This document shows, piece after piece, positions 38,577 to 46,472 of a stretch of 64,000 nt of DNA. Within the stretch, counting starts at the first letter, position 1. Each line of letters opens with the position of its first letter. A model generated the notes under the pieces. The model did not search any database. It was not told the origin of the DNA and saw only the letters and a list, made by a program, of their open reading frames with translations. The stretch is from Candidatus Brachybacter algidus (GTDB lineage: Bacteria; Bacteroidota; Bacteroidia; Chitinophagales; Saprospiraceae): contig JADJSK010000003.1 of assembly GCA_016711705.1 (NCBI GenBank), positions 62,001 to 126,000 on the forward strand. The letters are read 5' to 3'. Both the position numbers and the translations under genes were made by a program.

Positions 38577-39560
38577 ATGAAAAGATTATTGAAAATTCTA
38601 ACTTGGGTGATTATAATCTTTTTGATTGTAGTTGTTTCATCATTATCTTACATCAAGTTTATTTTACCGAATGTCAGTGAAGCTCCGGATTTAAAAGTGG
38701 AAATGACAACTAATCGTATTGCTCGAGGTGAATACCTAGCCAATCATGTCACAGTATGTATGGATTGTCATTCTGTGCGAGATTGGACAAGATTTTCAGG
38801 ACCACCAACTGATGGAACCTTAGGGATGGGAGGAGATGTTTTTGATCAAAAATTCGGATTCCCTGGAAAATATTATGCAAAAAATATCACGCCTTATGGA
38901 ATTGGCCGTTATTCTGATGGAGAGCTTTTTAGAGTTATAACTACCGGAGTCACCAAAGAAGACAAAGCATTATTTCCTATCATGCCATTTCATTATTATG
39001 GCCAAATGGATGAAGAAGATATCAAATCTATCATCTCCTATATTCGAACTTTGAAACCTATAAAGAATGATGTGCCAATTTCTTCCTCAGATTTCCCTAT
39101 GAATTTTATTATTAACACCATTCCGCACGAGGCTAATTTTACCAAATTACCTCCAAAAAGTGATGTAGTGAATTATGGAAAATATTTGACGAATGCAGCT
39201 GGTTGTGTTGAATGCCATACAAAATTTGAAAAGGGAGGTTTAGTTGCCGGAACAGAATTCGGTGGTGGAAGAGAATTTACTTTTCCCAATGGTTCAATTG
39301 TTCGCTCAAGTAATATTTCTTCATACAACACAACTGGGTTAGGGGCATTATCAGAAGAAGAGTTTGTACATTTTTTTCGTTCCCGTACTGATTCTACATT
39401 GGTAAACAAAAAACTTAATCCAGGAGACTTTAACTCTGTGATGCCTTGGACCATGTATGGAAGCATGCATGAAGAAGATTTGAAAGCAATTTATGCATAT
39501 TTAAAAACGGTTGTACCAATCAATAATTCGGTAGAGAAATTTACTTCTGCCCCTGAATGA
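38577..39560 (+). CDS. Membrane-anchored di-heme cytochrome c
   Basis: A 327-residue cytochrome with an N-terminal anchor helix (about 7-28) and two c-type heme sites, CMDCHS (about 61-66) and CVECHT (about 213-218). Each domain has a late Met segment: FPIMPFHYYGQM after the first site and NSVMPWTMYGSM after the second. The pattern matches the cytochrome subunits of alcohol or gluconate dehydrogenases and related electron carriers. Its place directly after the nor genes suggests it could pass electrons to NorC, but no operon link is visible. Confidence 0.85.
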   Translation: MKRLLKILTWVIIIFLIVVVSSLSYIKFILPNVSEAPDLKVEMTTNRIARGEYLANHVTVCMDCHSVRDWTRFSGPPTDGTLGMGGDVFDQKFGFPGKYYAKNITPYGIGRYSDGELFRVITTGVTKEDKALFPIMPFHYYGQMDEEDIKSIISYIRTLKPIKNDVPISSSDFPMNFIINTIPHEANFTKLPPKSDVVNYGKYLTNAAGCVECHTKFEKGGLVAGTEFGGGREFTFPNGSIVRSSNISSYNTTGLGALSEEEFVHFFRSRTDSTLVNKKLNPGDFNSVMPWTMYGSMHEEDLKAIYAYLKTVVPINNSVEKFTSAPE

Positions 39561-39624
39561 AAGGAAGTTATATAAAAAAGAATTGTTTAGTTCACTATTA
39601 TTTATTTCCGTAATACTGAAATGA

Positions 39625-40242
39625 TTGCCCTTTTGCAAGTGCCTTATGGTTTATGAAGGTTCTTTGTCGTTTAATTTATTTCCACCAAACAATTACTTTA
39701 GGACTATGCATTTCATAGAAGTGTATGGGCTTTCAACAAATTTTATGAGATATGCTTATGATTTTGTCTTGTTGGATAAGGAAAATAGAAAATATACCGG
39801 TGATGGAGCATCCGAATTGGACTATTACGGATTTAATAAAGACGTATATGCTGCAGGAAATGGAAAAGTAGTATATGCTTCTAATGATCATAAAGATGAC
39901 AAAAGTTTCGATGTCACTAAACTTAAAAAAAATCCGCTTGAACTATATGGGAATTGTATAGGAATTCAACACAAAAATGGAGCAATAAGTATCTATGGAC
40001 ATCTTAAGCAAAATAGTTTAATGGTTAAAATGGGCGACAGCGTTGTTTCCGGTCAAAAGATCGCAGCTATTGGTGTGTCCGGAAGTTCGTTTTTCCCGCA
40101 TTTGCATTTTGAAGTTCGCACATCCATTATGAACGCAGCTGAGGGTCTTCCATCTTATTTTTCTAATATATATGCGCTTGAGTCCAATATGAAAATTAAG
40201 TCGGGTTTTGTTGAAACAGGGAGTATAATGTTGACTAAATAA
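39625..40242 (+). CDS. M23 family metallopeptidase domain protein
   Basis: A 205-codon frame with an M23 (LytM-like) domain: AAGNGKVVYASN (about 77-88), IGIQHKNGAISIYGHLKQNS, MGDSVVSGQKIAAIGVSGSS, then PHLHFEVR with the C-terminal zinc His pair. The family cleaves peptidoglycan cross-links or surface peptides. The first zinc motif (HXXXD) is not obvious, as the matching place reads MRYAYDF, so activity is doubtful. No signal peptide is seen. The start (TTG 39625 or ATG 39646) is uncertain, and the gene may be 5'-truncated. Confidence 0.72.
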   Translation: MPFCKCLMVYEGSLSFNLFPPNNYFRTMHFIEVYGLSTNFMRYAYDFVLLDKENRKYTGDGASELDYYGFNKDVYAAGNGKVVYASNDHKDDKSFDVTKLKKNPLELYGNCIGIQHKNGAISIYGHLKQNSLMVKMGDSVVSGQKIAAIGVSGSSFFPHLHFEVRTSIMNAAEGLPSYFSNIYALESNMKIKSGFVETGSIMLTK

Positions 40243-40407
40243 AGTTTGATAAACAATATTTTGACTTCCCTTATTCAAGTTTCGATTGTAAAGTTACTGG
40301 TATTTTGATATAAGGAATATTACAGAAGAATAAAATATAATGTTGTGATAATCGAAGCTTTTAATTAAATAAGGATTGACAACTGTAATTTTTTGTAGTT
40401 AATACCC

Positions 40408-40440
40408 AAAAAAGGGGCAATTACATTAATCGCCCCTTTT
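40408..40440. terminator. Bidirectional terminator between convergent genes
   Basis: GGGGC and GCCCC arms flanked by six A and four T form a hairpin usable from both strands. It lies between the M23 gene (plus) and the small membrane protein (minus). Confidence 0.8.
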
Positions 40441-40445
40441 CAAAA

Positions 40446-40682
40446 TTATTTTACTTCTTCAAATTCAACTAATTGACTTTGCTTGTTGTCTGTATTTTTG
40501 GATTCAACCTTACAGCCCCCTGCTGCGCAGCCGAAATTGAATAGGCCCATGGATGCGAAATAACCACCAAACATTATACCAAACCATTGTAAGTTTATAA
40601 TTGAATCAATTATAAATACAAGTCCGATAACTAAATATATTGCACGGGTTAGTGTCCATCCAGTTAGCATTTTTTGTATCAT
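40446..40682 (-). CDS. Small membrane protein, DUF2892-like
   Basis: A 78-residue protein with two hydrophobic segments (about 11-30 and 33-50) and a Cys-containing end of the second (FNFGCAAGGCKVESK). It resembles the short YgaP-type membrane module that accompanies rhodaneses. It is the last gene of the minus-strand sulfur operon, two bases after the preceding rhodanese. A role in sulfur-compound transport or anchoring is possible; nothing firmer can be read. Confidence 0.65.
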   Translation of the reverse strand: MIQKMLTGWTLTRAIYLVIGLVFIIDSIINLQWFGIMFGGYFASMGLFNFGCAAGGCKVESKNTDNKQSQLVEFEEVK

Positions 40683-40683
40683 A

Positions 40684-40998
40684 TTAATTAATTTTGTTTT
40701 GCAAACTCATCCATCCACCACCATTATGTACTTCATTAAAACCCTTAGAGATTAAGATACTCTTTGCACTTGAAGACCGCATTCCTGATGCGCAGCAAGT
40801 TATGATAGCTTTATCTTTCTTCAATTTAGAAAGATTTCTTTCCAAAGTGTCCAATGGTATGTTGATTGAATTCTTCAGATGTCCACCCTTAAATTCTCCC
40901 GGACTGCGCACATCAATGATTTGTGCTCCATTATTTAATAACTCTTTAAAGTCAACTTTAGGGCCGAAGCCGAAAATATTTTTTAATAATTGTATCAT
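40684..40998 (-). CDS. Single-domain rhodanese
   Basis: A rhodanese (sulfurtransferase) of about 104 residues with the active-site loop CCASGMRSSSA, preceded by IIDVRSPGEFKGGHLKNSIN and followed by HNGGGWMSL. Such proteins carry sulfur as a cysteine persulfide. The frame continues upstream to 41127, but that part is encoded by the adjacent rhodanese gene in another frame, so ATG 40998 is used. It is the second of two tandem rhodaneses whose active loops are near-copies (CCASGGRS and CCASGMRS). Confidence 0.88.
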   Translation of the reverse strand: MIQLLKNIFGFGPKVDFKELLNNGAQIIDVRSPGEFKGGHLKNSINIPLDTLERNLSKLKKDKAIITCCASGMRSSSAKSILISKGFNEVHNGGGWMSLQNKIN

Positions 40999-41009
40999 TT
41001 GATTAATTT

Positions 41010-41273
41010 TTAATTTTTTTGAAAGTTGTAATTTACGTCCATCCAGCTGCCACCATTGTCGCAATCTATTCCGCAGCTTCTTAGATAATTCGTGGCTTGT
41101 CCGCTGCGTCCGCCACTGGCACAACAAAGAATTAGTTTTGGTCCCAATGATTTAATTTCTTCAAGCCTTTGTTCTATTTCCTGAAGTGGTATATTGATGC
41201 TGCCTGCTACATTACCACCCATGAACTCACCTGGAGTTCTAACATCTACTACTATAGTTTTGTTATTGTTCAT
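41010..41273 (-). CDS. Single-domain rhodanese
   Basis: An 87-residue rhodanese, close to the minimum for the fold: VVDVRTPGEFMGGNVAGSIN, the active loop CCASGGRSGQA and the end CDNGGSWMDV. It overlaps the upstream DUF6132 gene by about 11 bases and precedes the second rhodanese by 11 bases. It likely takes persulfide sulfur from the CstB-like enzyme encoded at the head of the operon. Confidence 0.88.
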   Translation of the reverse strand: MNNNKTIVVDVRTPGEFMGGNVAGSINIPLQEIEQRLEEIKSLGPKLILCCASGGRSGQATNYLRSCGIDCDNGGSWMDVNYNFQKN

Positions 41274-41487
41274 TGTTTTTATTATTATTTAATTTTGAAT
41301 TGTTTTCCTTTTTAAAGCTTCCTGAAAATAAGCCTCCCATCATTGCACCATATAAGGTGCTATTTAAAGGTTTTGAGGTAATAGCGCATGTTCCGCTTGA
41401 ACAACCTACAAAATAATAGTAAGCATATCCCGCTAACGCACCTAATAAAATGCCTATGATGGTAAATTTATGGTTAATTAATATATT
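41263..41487 (-). CDS. DUF6132-like small membrane protein
   Basis: A protein of about 74 residues. Its first hydrophobic segment runs into a Cys-rich turn, YYYFVGCSSGTCAIT, followed by a second segment, LYGAMMGGLFSG. This layout is typical of the DUF6132 family found beside rhodanese genes in Bacteroidota. The frame opens at 41568, but the ATG at 41487 avoids overlap with the CstB-like gene and gives a normal N-terminus. The paired cysteines suggest, but do not prove, sulfur handling at the membrane. Confidence 0.75.
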   Translation of the reverse strand, partial: NILINHKFTIIGILLGALAGYAYYYFVGCSSGTCAITSKPLNSTLYGAMMGGLFSGSFKKENNSKLNNNKNNEQ

Positions 41488-41491
41488 CATC

Positions 41492-42916
41492 TTATAACAT
41501 GGTTGTTGGACATACGTAATCGGTAATTTTAAACTTTCCTGATACTTTAATAGCTTCGAAGCCTCCATCTACATCAATAAGATTGTCGTATCCTCTTGCT
41601 TTAAGTATAGATGCGAAAATCATGGAACGGTTGCCCCCGGCGCAATGCACATAGTATGTTTTACTTTTATCAATCATGCTCATACTACTGTTGATATAAT
41701 CTAATGGCGCATTTTCTGCATTAGTTATATGTTCAGAATCATATTCACTTTTTTTGCGTACATCGAGAATATTGATTTCTGGATCATTGCTTTCAGCCTG
41801 CGCAAACTCTTCTGCAGTAATAGATTTGATTGCATCTACTTCCTTACCTGAAGATTTCCATGCATCAAAACCACCTTTCAAATATCCTATTGCATGATCA
41901 TAGCCTACTCTTGCCAATCTGGTTATCACTTCTTCCTCCCGACCGAGCTCAGTGACAAGTAGTATTTCTTGTTTGATATCCGGAATTAATGTACCTACCC
42001 ACACAGCGAAACTTCCATCTATGCTGATATTAATAGAGTTTGGAATAAATCCTTCTCCAAATATCCTGGGACTTCGTGTGTCTATCACTAATGCATTTGT
42101 TTCGTTGGCGATCAAATCAAATTCATTGGGAGATAATGAACGTGTACCGCGCTCGATTACATTATCAATACCATCATAGCCATTGATATTCATCAAAACA
42201 TTCTTAGGAAAATATGCAGGAGGTGGCATTAAGCCAGTAAGTACCTCTTTTATAAATGCTTCCTTATCCAGATCAGGTCTCAATGCATAATTTGTCTTCT
42301 TTTGATTTCCAAGAGTGTCAGAAGTTTCTTTGCTGATGTTTTTGCCACAAGCACTTCCAGCACCATGAGCGGGGTAAACTATCAAATCATCGTTTAGCGG
42401 TAGAATCTTATTGTGTAAAGACTCGTATAGGTGGCCTGCTAATTTCTCTTCAGTTAAATCAGAAATTACATGCTGAGCCAGGTCTGGTCGACCTACATCC
42501 CCAATAAGAAGGGTATCACCTGTAAATATAGCGTGCTCCTTTCCAGATTCATCAATTAGCAGATAGCAACTACTTTCCATAGTATGTCCTGGCGTGTGAA
42601 TCAATTTTATTTTGACTTGGCCCAATTCGAAAACTTGTCCGTCTGTGCCGACTATGATGTCAAAACCTGTTTTCATCGTCGTTGGACCATATATAATTGG
42701 AGCGCCGGTTTTCTTTGATAGATCAACATGACCAGACACGAAGTCAGCATGAAAGTGTGTTTCAAAAATGTATTTGATTTTTGCACCACGCTCTTCGGCC
42801 ATTGAGATATATGGTTGGACTTCACGCAATGGATCGATTATGGCAGCTTCGCCATTACTTTCGATATAGTAAGCACCTTGGGCTAGACAACCGGTATAAA
42901 TTTGTTCTACTTTCAT
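41492..42916 (-). CDS. CstB-like persulfide dioxygenase / rhodanese fusion
   Basis: A 474-residue three-part enzyme. The metallo-beta-lactamase part (about 1-250) has THFHADFVSGH (His54, His56, Asp58, His63) and LIHTPGHTMESSC, the non-heme iron site of ETHE1-type persulfide dioxygenases. The middle rhodanese-like domain (about 265-360) lacks an active Cys. The last (about 370-474) has HCAGGNRSM with Cys425. This order is that of CstB, which oxidises low-molecular-weight persulfides to thiosulfate. It is the first gene of the operon. Confidence 0.87.
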   Translation of the reverse strand: MKVEQIYTGCLAQGAYYIESNGEAAIIDPLREVQPYISMAEERGAKIKYIFETHFHADFVSGHVDLSKKTGAPIIYGPTTMKTGFDIIVGTDGQVFELGQVKIKLIHTPGHTMESSCYLLIDESGKEHAIFTGDTLLIGDVGRPDLAQHVISDLTEEKLAGHLYESLHNKILPLNDDLIVYPAHGAGSACGKNISKETSDTLGNQKKTNYALRPDLDKEAFIKEVLTGLMPPPAYFPKNVLMNINGYDGIDNVIERGTRSLSPNEFDLIANETNALVIDTRSPRIFGEGFIPNSINISIDGSFAVWVGTLIPDIKQEILLVTELGREEEVITRLARVGYDHAIGYLKGGFDAWKSSGKEVDAIKSITAEEFAQAESNDPEINILDVRKKSEYDSEHITNAENAPLDYINSSMSMIDKSKTYYVHCAGGNRSMIFASILKARGYDNLIDVDGGFEAIKVSGKFKITDYVCPTTML

Positions 42917-42978
42917 TGTTGTTTGTTTATTATTTAATAGAACAAAGGTGAGGTCTTTAATTAACTTGGTGTGTGACT

Positions 42979-42989
42979 ATTGTTACAAT
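42979..42989. promoter_or_regulatory. Candidate Crp/Fnr-type operator before the sulfur operon
   Basis: ATTGTTACAAT is a perfect 11-base palindrome with TTGT/ACAA half-sites. It lies about 65 bases before the CstB-like start. A CACCTTTG -7-like box (minus strand, 42943-42950) lies between. The nearby Crp/Fnr-type gene is the obvious candidate binder. Confidence 0.35.
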
Positions 42990-43659
42990 TTCTAATTTAC
43001 TATTTTATGGGGGTTAAAGTTGAAAATGTGAAAAGTGAAATAAACGCAAAGCGTGTTGAGTAGATTTCTCCTTTTTGATAGCAGGATCAGTCACTTATAT
43101 TTTTGGTTATGTGTATCGTATTGAATATCAATACATTAAAAAATAAGAAGAAAAAAGTCGCCCCTTACCGTCTGGCAGCTATGGCTTATACACATCTTTT
43201 TTGTTTTTTTCAAAGTAAACTTTGGTGACACCCCGACGTAGGTTAACCTACGCCGAGCCTCAAGATCTAAGTTTTAACTTTAAATTTTATGCTTCATTAG
43301 CTATGAAGTGCTGATCGTAGGTTAACCTACGTTCTGGTGTCTGCAAAATTAATTTTGCTTATAAGTACCTCAATAACAAACAATTATATTAATATTCTAA
43401 TTAAGCCTTTTATTTAAAAAATACTTATCTATAAACCTTTGCTCTGGCAGAGGGAGTCTGCAAAGTGTATTTATTTATTGAGTTAAATAGTTCAACCCAA
43501 TTCAGGGTTGTTTAAACGCCCTACTTCACCCCGGGTTTCACCCATGGCTATTATTATTCAACCCTTATCAGTGTTTTTGTGTTTTTTCATGGAAGAAAAA
43601 AATAACTGAATTGATAAGTTGTATGAAATAAAATTTTTCGATTAACAAGATGACATCTC
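42990..43659. repeat. Gene-free stretch with palindromic repeats
   Basis: No gene is seen in about 670 bases. It holds two exact copies of CGTAGGTTAACCTACG (43237-43252 and 43316-43331) within a segment that starts GGTGACACC and ends GGTGTC, and pieces of the CTCTGGCAGAGGG dispersed hairpin (about 43440). Confidence 0.75.
43237..43331. repeat. Paired identical 16-bp palindromes
   Basis: CGTAGGTTAACCTACG occurs twice, 79 bases apart start to start. Each copy is a perfect self-complementary palindrome. The enclosing segment has short inverted ends (GACACC and GGTGTC), so a small mobile element is possible. Confidence 0.8.
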
Positions 43660-44289
43660 CTAAAGTTTTTTAAGCAGCTTTATTTGATTGCGATAGAGTA
43701 AAAGCTTATCATCATTCTCTAATTTTTTTAGCAAACGAGAGATCACCACTCTGGATGTTCCCAATTCATTAGCGATTTGCTCGTGAGATAAGTTGATAAG
43801 GGTCGAATCAGTAACTTTTGATTTTTCTTTTAGATAATGAACTAAGCGCTCATCTAATTTTTGAAAAGCTATTTGATCAATTGTTTTCAATAGTTCATTA
43901 AATCGGAAATGAATAGTTTTCATTACAAAATTTTTCCATGTAGGAAATTTTACCATCCAATCATCCATCACAGAGATCGGAATGGTTATTAATTCAACAT
44001 CTTCCTCCGCCACTGCTTTTATTTCACTTGGAAACTGTTGCATGCAGCATGTAAATGTCATCGCACAACTTTCATTTGGATTTACATAATAGAGTAATAG
44101 TTCTCTGCCTTCATCATCCATCCTGGTTATTTTGACAGATCCGGATAGCACCATAGGCATTACCCTGACCACCTGACCAAAATCTAGAATTGTTTCATTT
44201 GCTTTCACTGAAGTGTGTGTAGCTAACGCCTCCATTTCCTTTATGAGCTCCGGCTCAAATATATGTTTGTATTGTTCAGTTATATTCAT
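43660..44289 (-). CDS. Crp/Fnr family transcriptional regulator
   Basis: A 209-residue regulator with a cNMP-binding-like sensor domain (about 15-130) and a C-terminal winged helix whose recognition helix reads HEQIANELGTSRVVISRLLKKL. The sensor lacks the cAMP-binding RXS motif and the four-Cys FeS set of Fnr. It does carry Cys75, Cys81 and Cys82 in NESCAMTFTCCMQQFPSE. Position upstream of, and on the same strand as, the persulfide operon suggests it controls that operon, perhaps through its cysteines; this is inference. Confidence 0.87.
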   Translation of the reverse strand: MNITEQYKHIFEPELIKEMEALATHTSVKANETILDFGQVVRVMPMVLSGSVKITRMDDEGRELLLYYVNPNESCAMTFTCCMQQFPSEIKAVAEEDVELITIPISVMDDWMVKFPTWKNFVMKTIHFRFNELLKTIDQIAFQKLDERLVHYLKEKSKVTDSTLINLSHEQIANELGTSRVVISRLLKKLENDDKLLLYRNQIKLLKKL

Positions 44290-44634
44290 GGATCGGATTC
44301 TATTTATTTCAGGGATGGTAAGACTTTCTTTTTAACGGCTAAATATAGACTCTATTTGAAAACAGTTGTTTAAAAGTTTATATTCTTTTTGAAAATTTAA
44401 GTGCAGTTATGGAATAATAGGTCTATTGACCATTAACATAATAAAAGTAAATTTAACATTTTTTATTCAAATTATTTCCATATTTGCTTTGGCAAGACTT
44501 GGAAGAAATTAATTAATTTCTCGGATATAGATTTTACTTTAACAGAAGGAAGGTAATTACCATCATTAAATTGGCAAAATTGATTAATAGTTATCGTTTT
44601 TAGCTGAATTATAAACTCAAAAGTATATCCTGAT
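44290..44634. other. Divergent intergenic region
   Basis: About 345 AT-rich bases between the Crp/Fnr gene and the aminotransferase gene. Nothing recognisable was seen beyond an imperfect AAACAGTTGTTT near 44360. Confidence 0.45.
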
Positions 44635-45738
44635 ATGAATATAGAACACATAAGATCACTATTTCCTGTAACAAATAATGCTATTTATTTAAATAATGCT
44701 TCCCAATCTCCTCTTAATTTAAGAGTATTTGATAGATTGCAGAATCACTTAAATAGAGAATTAAATCCTGTTGATAAAAAGGGGTTTAATCGGGATTCCA
44801 TACGTGTTCTACTTTCAAAAATACTGGGAGGCTCACCTGATGAGTATGCCCTCGTAACCAGCACTGGGTCAGGTATTGGGCTGGTGGCTCAAGGTGTAAA
44901 TTTAAAAAAAGGCGACAATATTGTAGTTCCTGAACATGAACATTGGAATAATTCTTTTCCCTGGGTGCAATTAAAAATGAAGGGGGTTGAGATTAGATTC
45001 GCCAGACTTAATGAAGATAATAGCATTGATCTTGAAGCAATGGAGCATCTTATTGATCATAATACGCGTGTGTTGGCGATAGCTGCAGTAAGATTTAACA
45101 GTGGTTTTCGGCCGGATCTGGCTACAATCGGCAGAATGGCGCATGAGAAAGGAGCATTATTTGTTGTGGATGCAGCTCAGGCCGCTGGAATGATACCGAT
45201 TGATGTTGAAAAAGATCAAATAGATGTTTTGGCAGGATGTGGCTTCAAATGGTTGCTGGGTATGCATGGAACAGGTTTCTTATATGTCAGTAAACGCGCA
45301 ATAGGAATGATTGATCCTATATTACCGGGCATGTTTGCCGCAGAACATCGATATGATGAGTTGTCCTTGCATCATGATTCAAGAAAATTTGAGACTGGCA
45401 CCATTGCATATGCGCTATTTGATGCATGGTCAGAGGGGTTGGAGCTTATACTAGAAGTTGGAGTAAATAATATTTATGAGAAAGCTCTTGCTAATACTGA
45501 TATGTTGATCGATGGGCTCAGTGAAAAAGGTTATAAAATAGTTTCTCCGACTAAAAATAAACAAGAAAGATCAGCAATCCTTCATTTTACTACACCTTCC
45601 TTAGAAACTACTAAGCAGCTATACAAAAAACTTACAAAGGAAAAAGTTCTTGTTACTCAGCAGGCAGAGAATATCAGAGTTAGCCCTAATTTTTTTAATA
45701 CAAAAGATGAAATAAGTACATTTCTTAGTTTAATATAA
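44635..45738 (+). CDS. Class V aminotransferase / cysteine desulfurase-like
   Basis: A 367-residue PLP enzyme of fold type I. It has an N-terminal NAIYLNNASQSP, the His-stacking segment PEHEHWNNSFPW, FVVDAAQAAGMIPIDV with the PLP-nitrogen Asp, and CGFKWLLGMHGTGFLYVS with the Schiff-base Lys (about 205). The class covers cysteine desulfurases, isopenicillin epimerase-like and other enzymes, and the loop Cys that marks true NifS/SufS desulfurases is not seen. The neighbouring sulfur operon makes a sulfur role tempting but unproven. It is transcribed alone, divergent from the regulator. Confidence 0.85.
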   Translation: MNIEHIRSLFPVTNNAIYLNNASQSPLNLRVFDRLQNHLNRELNPVDKKGFNRDSIRVLLSKILGGSPDEYALVTSTGSGIGLVAQGVNLKKGDNIVVPEHEHWNNSFPWVQLKMKGVEIRFARLNEDNSIDLEAMEHLIDHNTRVLAIAAVRFNSGFRPDLATIGRMAHEKGALFVVDAAQAAGMIPIDVEKDQIDVLAGCGFKWLLGMHGTGFLYVSKRAIGMIDPILPGMFAAEHRYDELSLHHDSRKFETGTIAYALFDAWSEGLELILEVGVNNIYEKALANTDMLIDGLSEKGYKIVSPTKNKQERSAILHFTTPSLETTKQLYKKLTKEKVLVTQQAENIRVSPNFFNTKDEISTFLSLI

Positions 45739-45780
45739 ATTTGGTTTCTGAATTATGATAAATATAGTTTGATAATATAT

Positions 45781-45926
45781 CTCCCCCTTGGCCCCCTCAG
45801 ACGAGCGGGATACTCGTTTTACTGCAGACTTATTGTATTATTGTTGAGTGGTTACAGTATTGTTTGAAAAACCTAAAAATGAAATCATACGGATATCCCC
45901 TTCTGCAAGAGGGGGCCAAGGGGGAG
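45781..45926. mobile_element. MITE-like element with 18-bp inverted ends
   Basis: A 146-base element with perfect 18-base terminal inverted repeats (CTCCCCCTTGGCCCCCTC and its complement). Inside lie a small hairpin CGAGCGGGATACTCG and the sequence TTTTACTGCAGACTTATTG. No ORF with a product is present. It could be mobilised only in trans. Confidence 0.75.
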
Positions 45927-46003
45927 TCTCTGGCAATGAAATTTTTTCAAATTCAGACCTCGGGTTTAAAGCTATTATTTTATATAAGTTATTTAGGATT
46001 TTT

Positions 46004-46135
46004 CTCCCCCTTGGCCCTCTTAAACGAGCGGGATACTCGTTTTACTGCAGACTTATTGTATTATTGTTGAGTGGTTTGGATGATGTTTGAAACCTCTAAA
46101 AATTATGTCAAACGGATATCTCCTCTGCAAGACGA
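46004..46135. mobile_element. Second, right-truncated copy of the MITE-like element
   Basis: Matches the first copy from CTCCCCCTTGGCCC through CGAGCGGGATACTCG, the PstI-like CTGCAG and GGATATC.CCT.CTGCAAGA. It lacks the right inverted end. The two copies are direct repeats. Confidence 0.75.
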
Positions 46136-46472
46136 CATATTCATCATTAGTTTATAAAACAGATTTTACCGTATAAAGCTTATCATAATTCTAATTTAAG
46201 AATCTTGAAACGATGAAGGACTTATAGTGTTATATTATTAGAGTTATGATAATACTAATCCCCAAAAAACAATCTAATATTTTAGTAGTGAGTTCGTAAA
46301 TTCTAAAAGCTATATTATTTATCTTCATCACTTATAAAGTATTATCTTGCTTAAAGTACGGATGGTTATGAGACAATGATGCTAAAATATTAAATGATTG
46401 GTAATTTAATAAAGAGCGAATTGAACTGCTAATATTTGAGTACGAATCAAAACAAAATTAACTTTTAAGCTT

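Larger units (their letters stand above)
45739..46472. repeat. Gene-free stretch with a duplicated MITE-like element
   Basis: No credible gene. The first half holds two copies of a short element (45781-45926 and 46004-46135). The remainder (46136-46472) is AT-rich with nothing recognised. Confidence 0.75.

Noticed and set aside
44635..45738. Naming the aminotransferase as a cysteine desulfurase (SufS/IscS)
   Set aside because: The catalytic Cys loop typical of desulfurases is not seen, and no Fe-S assembly genes are adjacent.
45848..46090. 80- and 68-codon frames in the MITE-like region
   Set aside because: They are formed by the inverted ends of the element; the two copies give unrelated translations.
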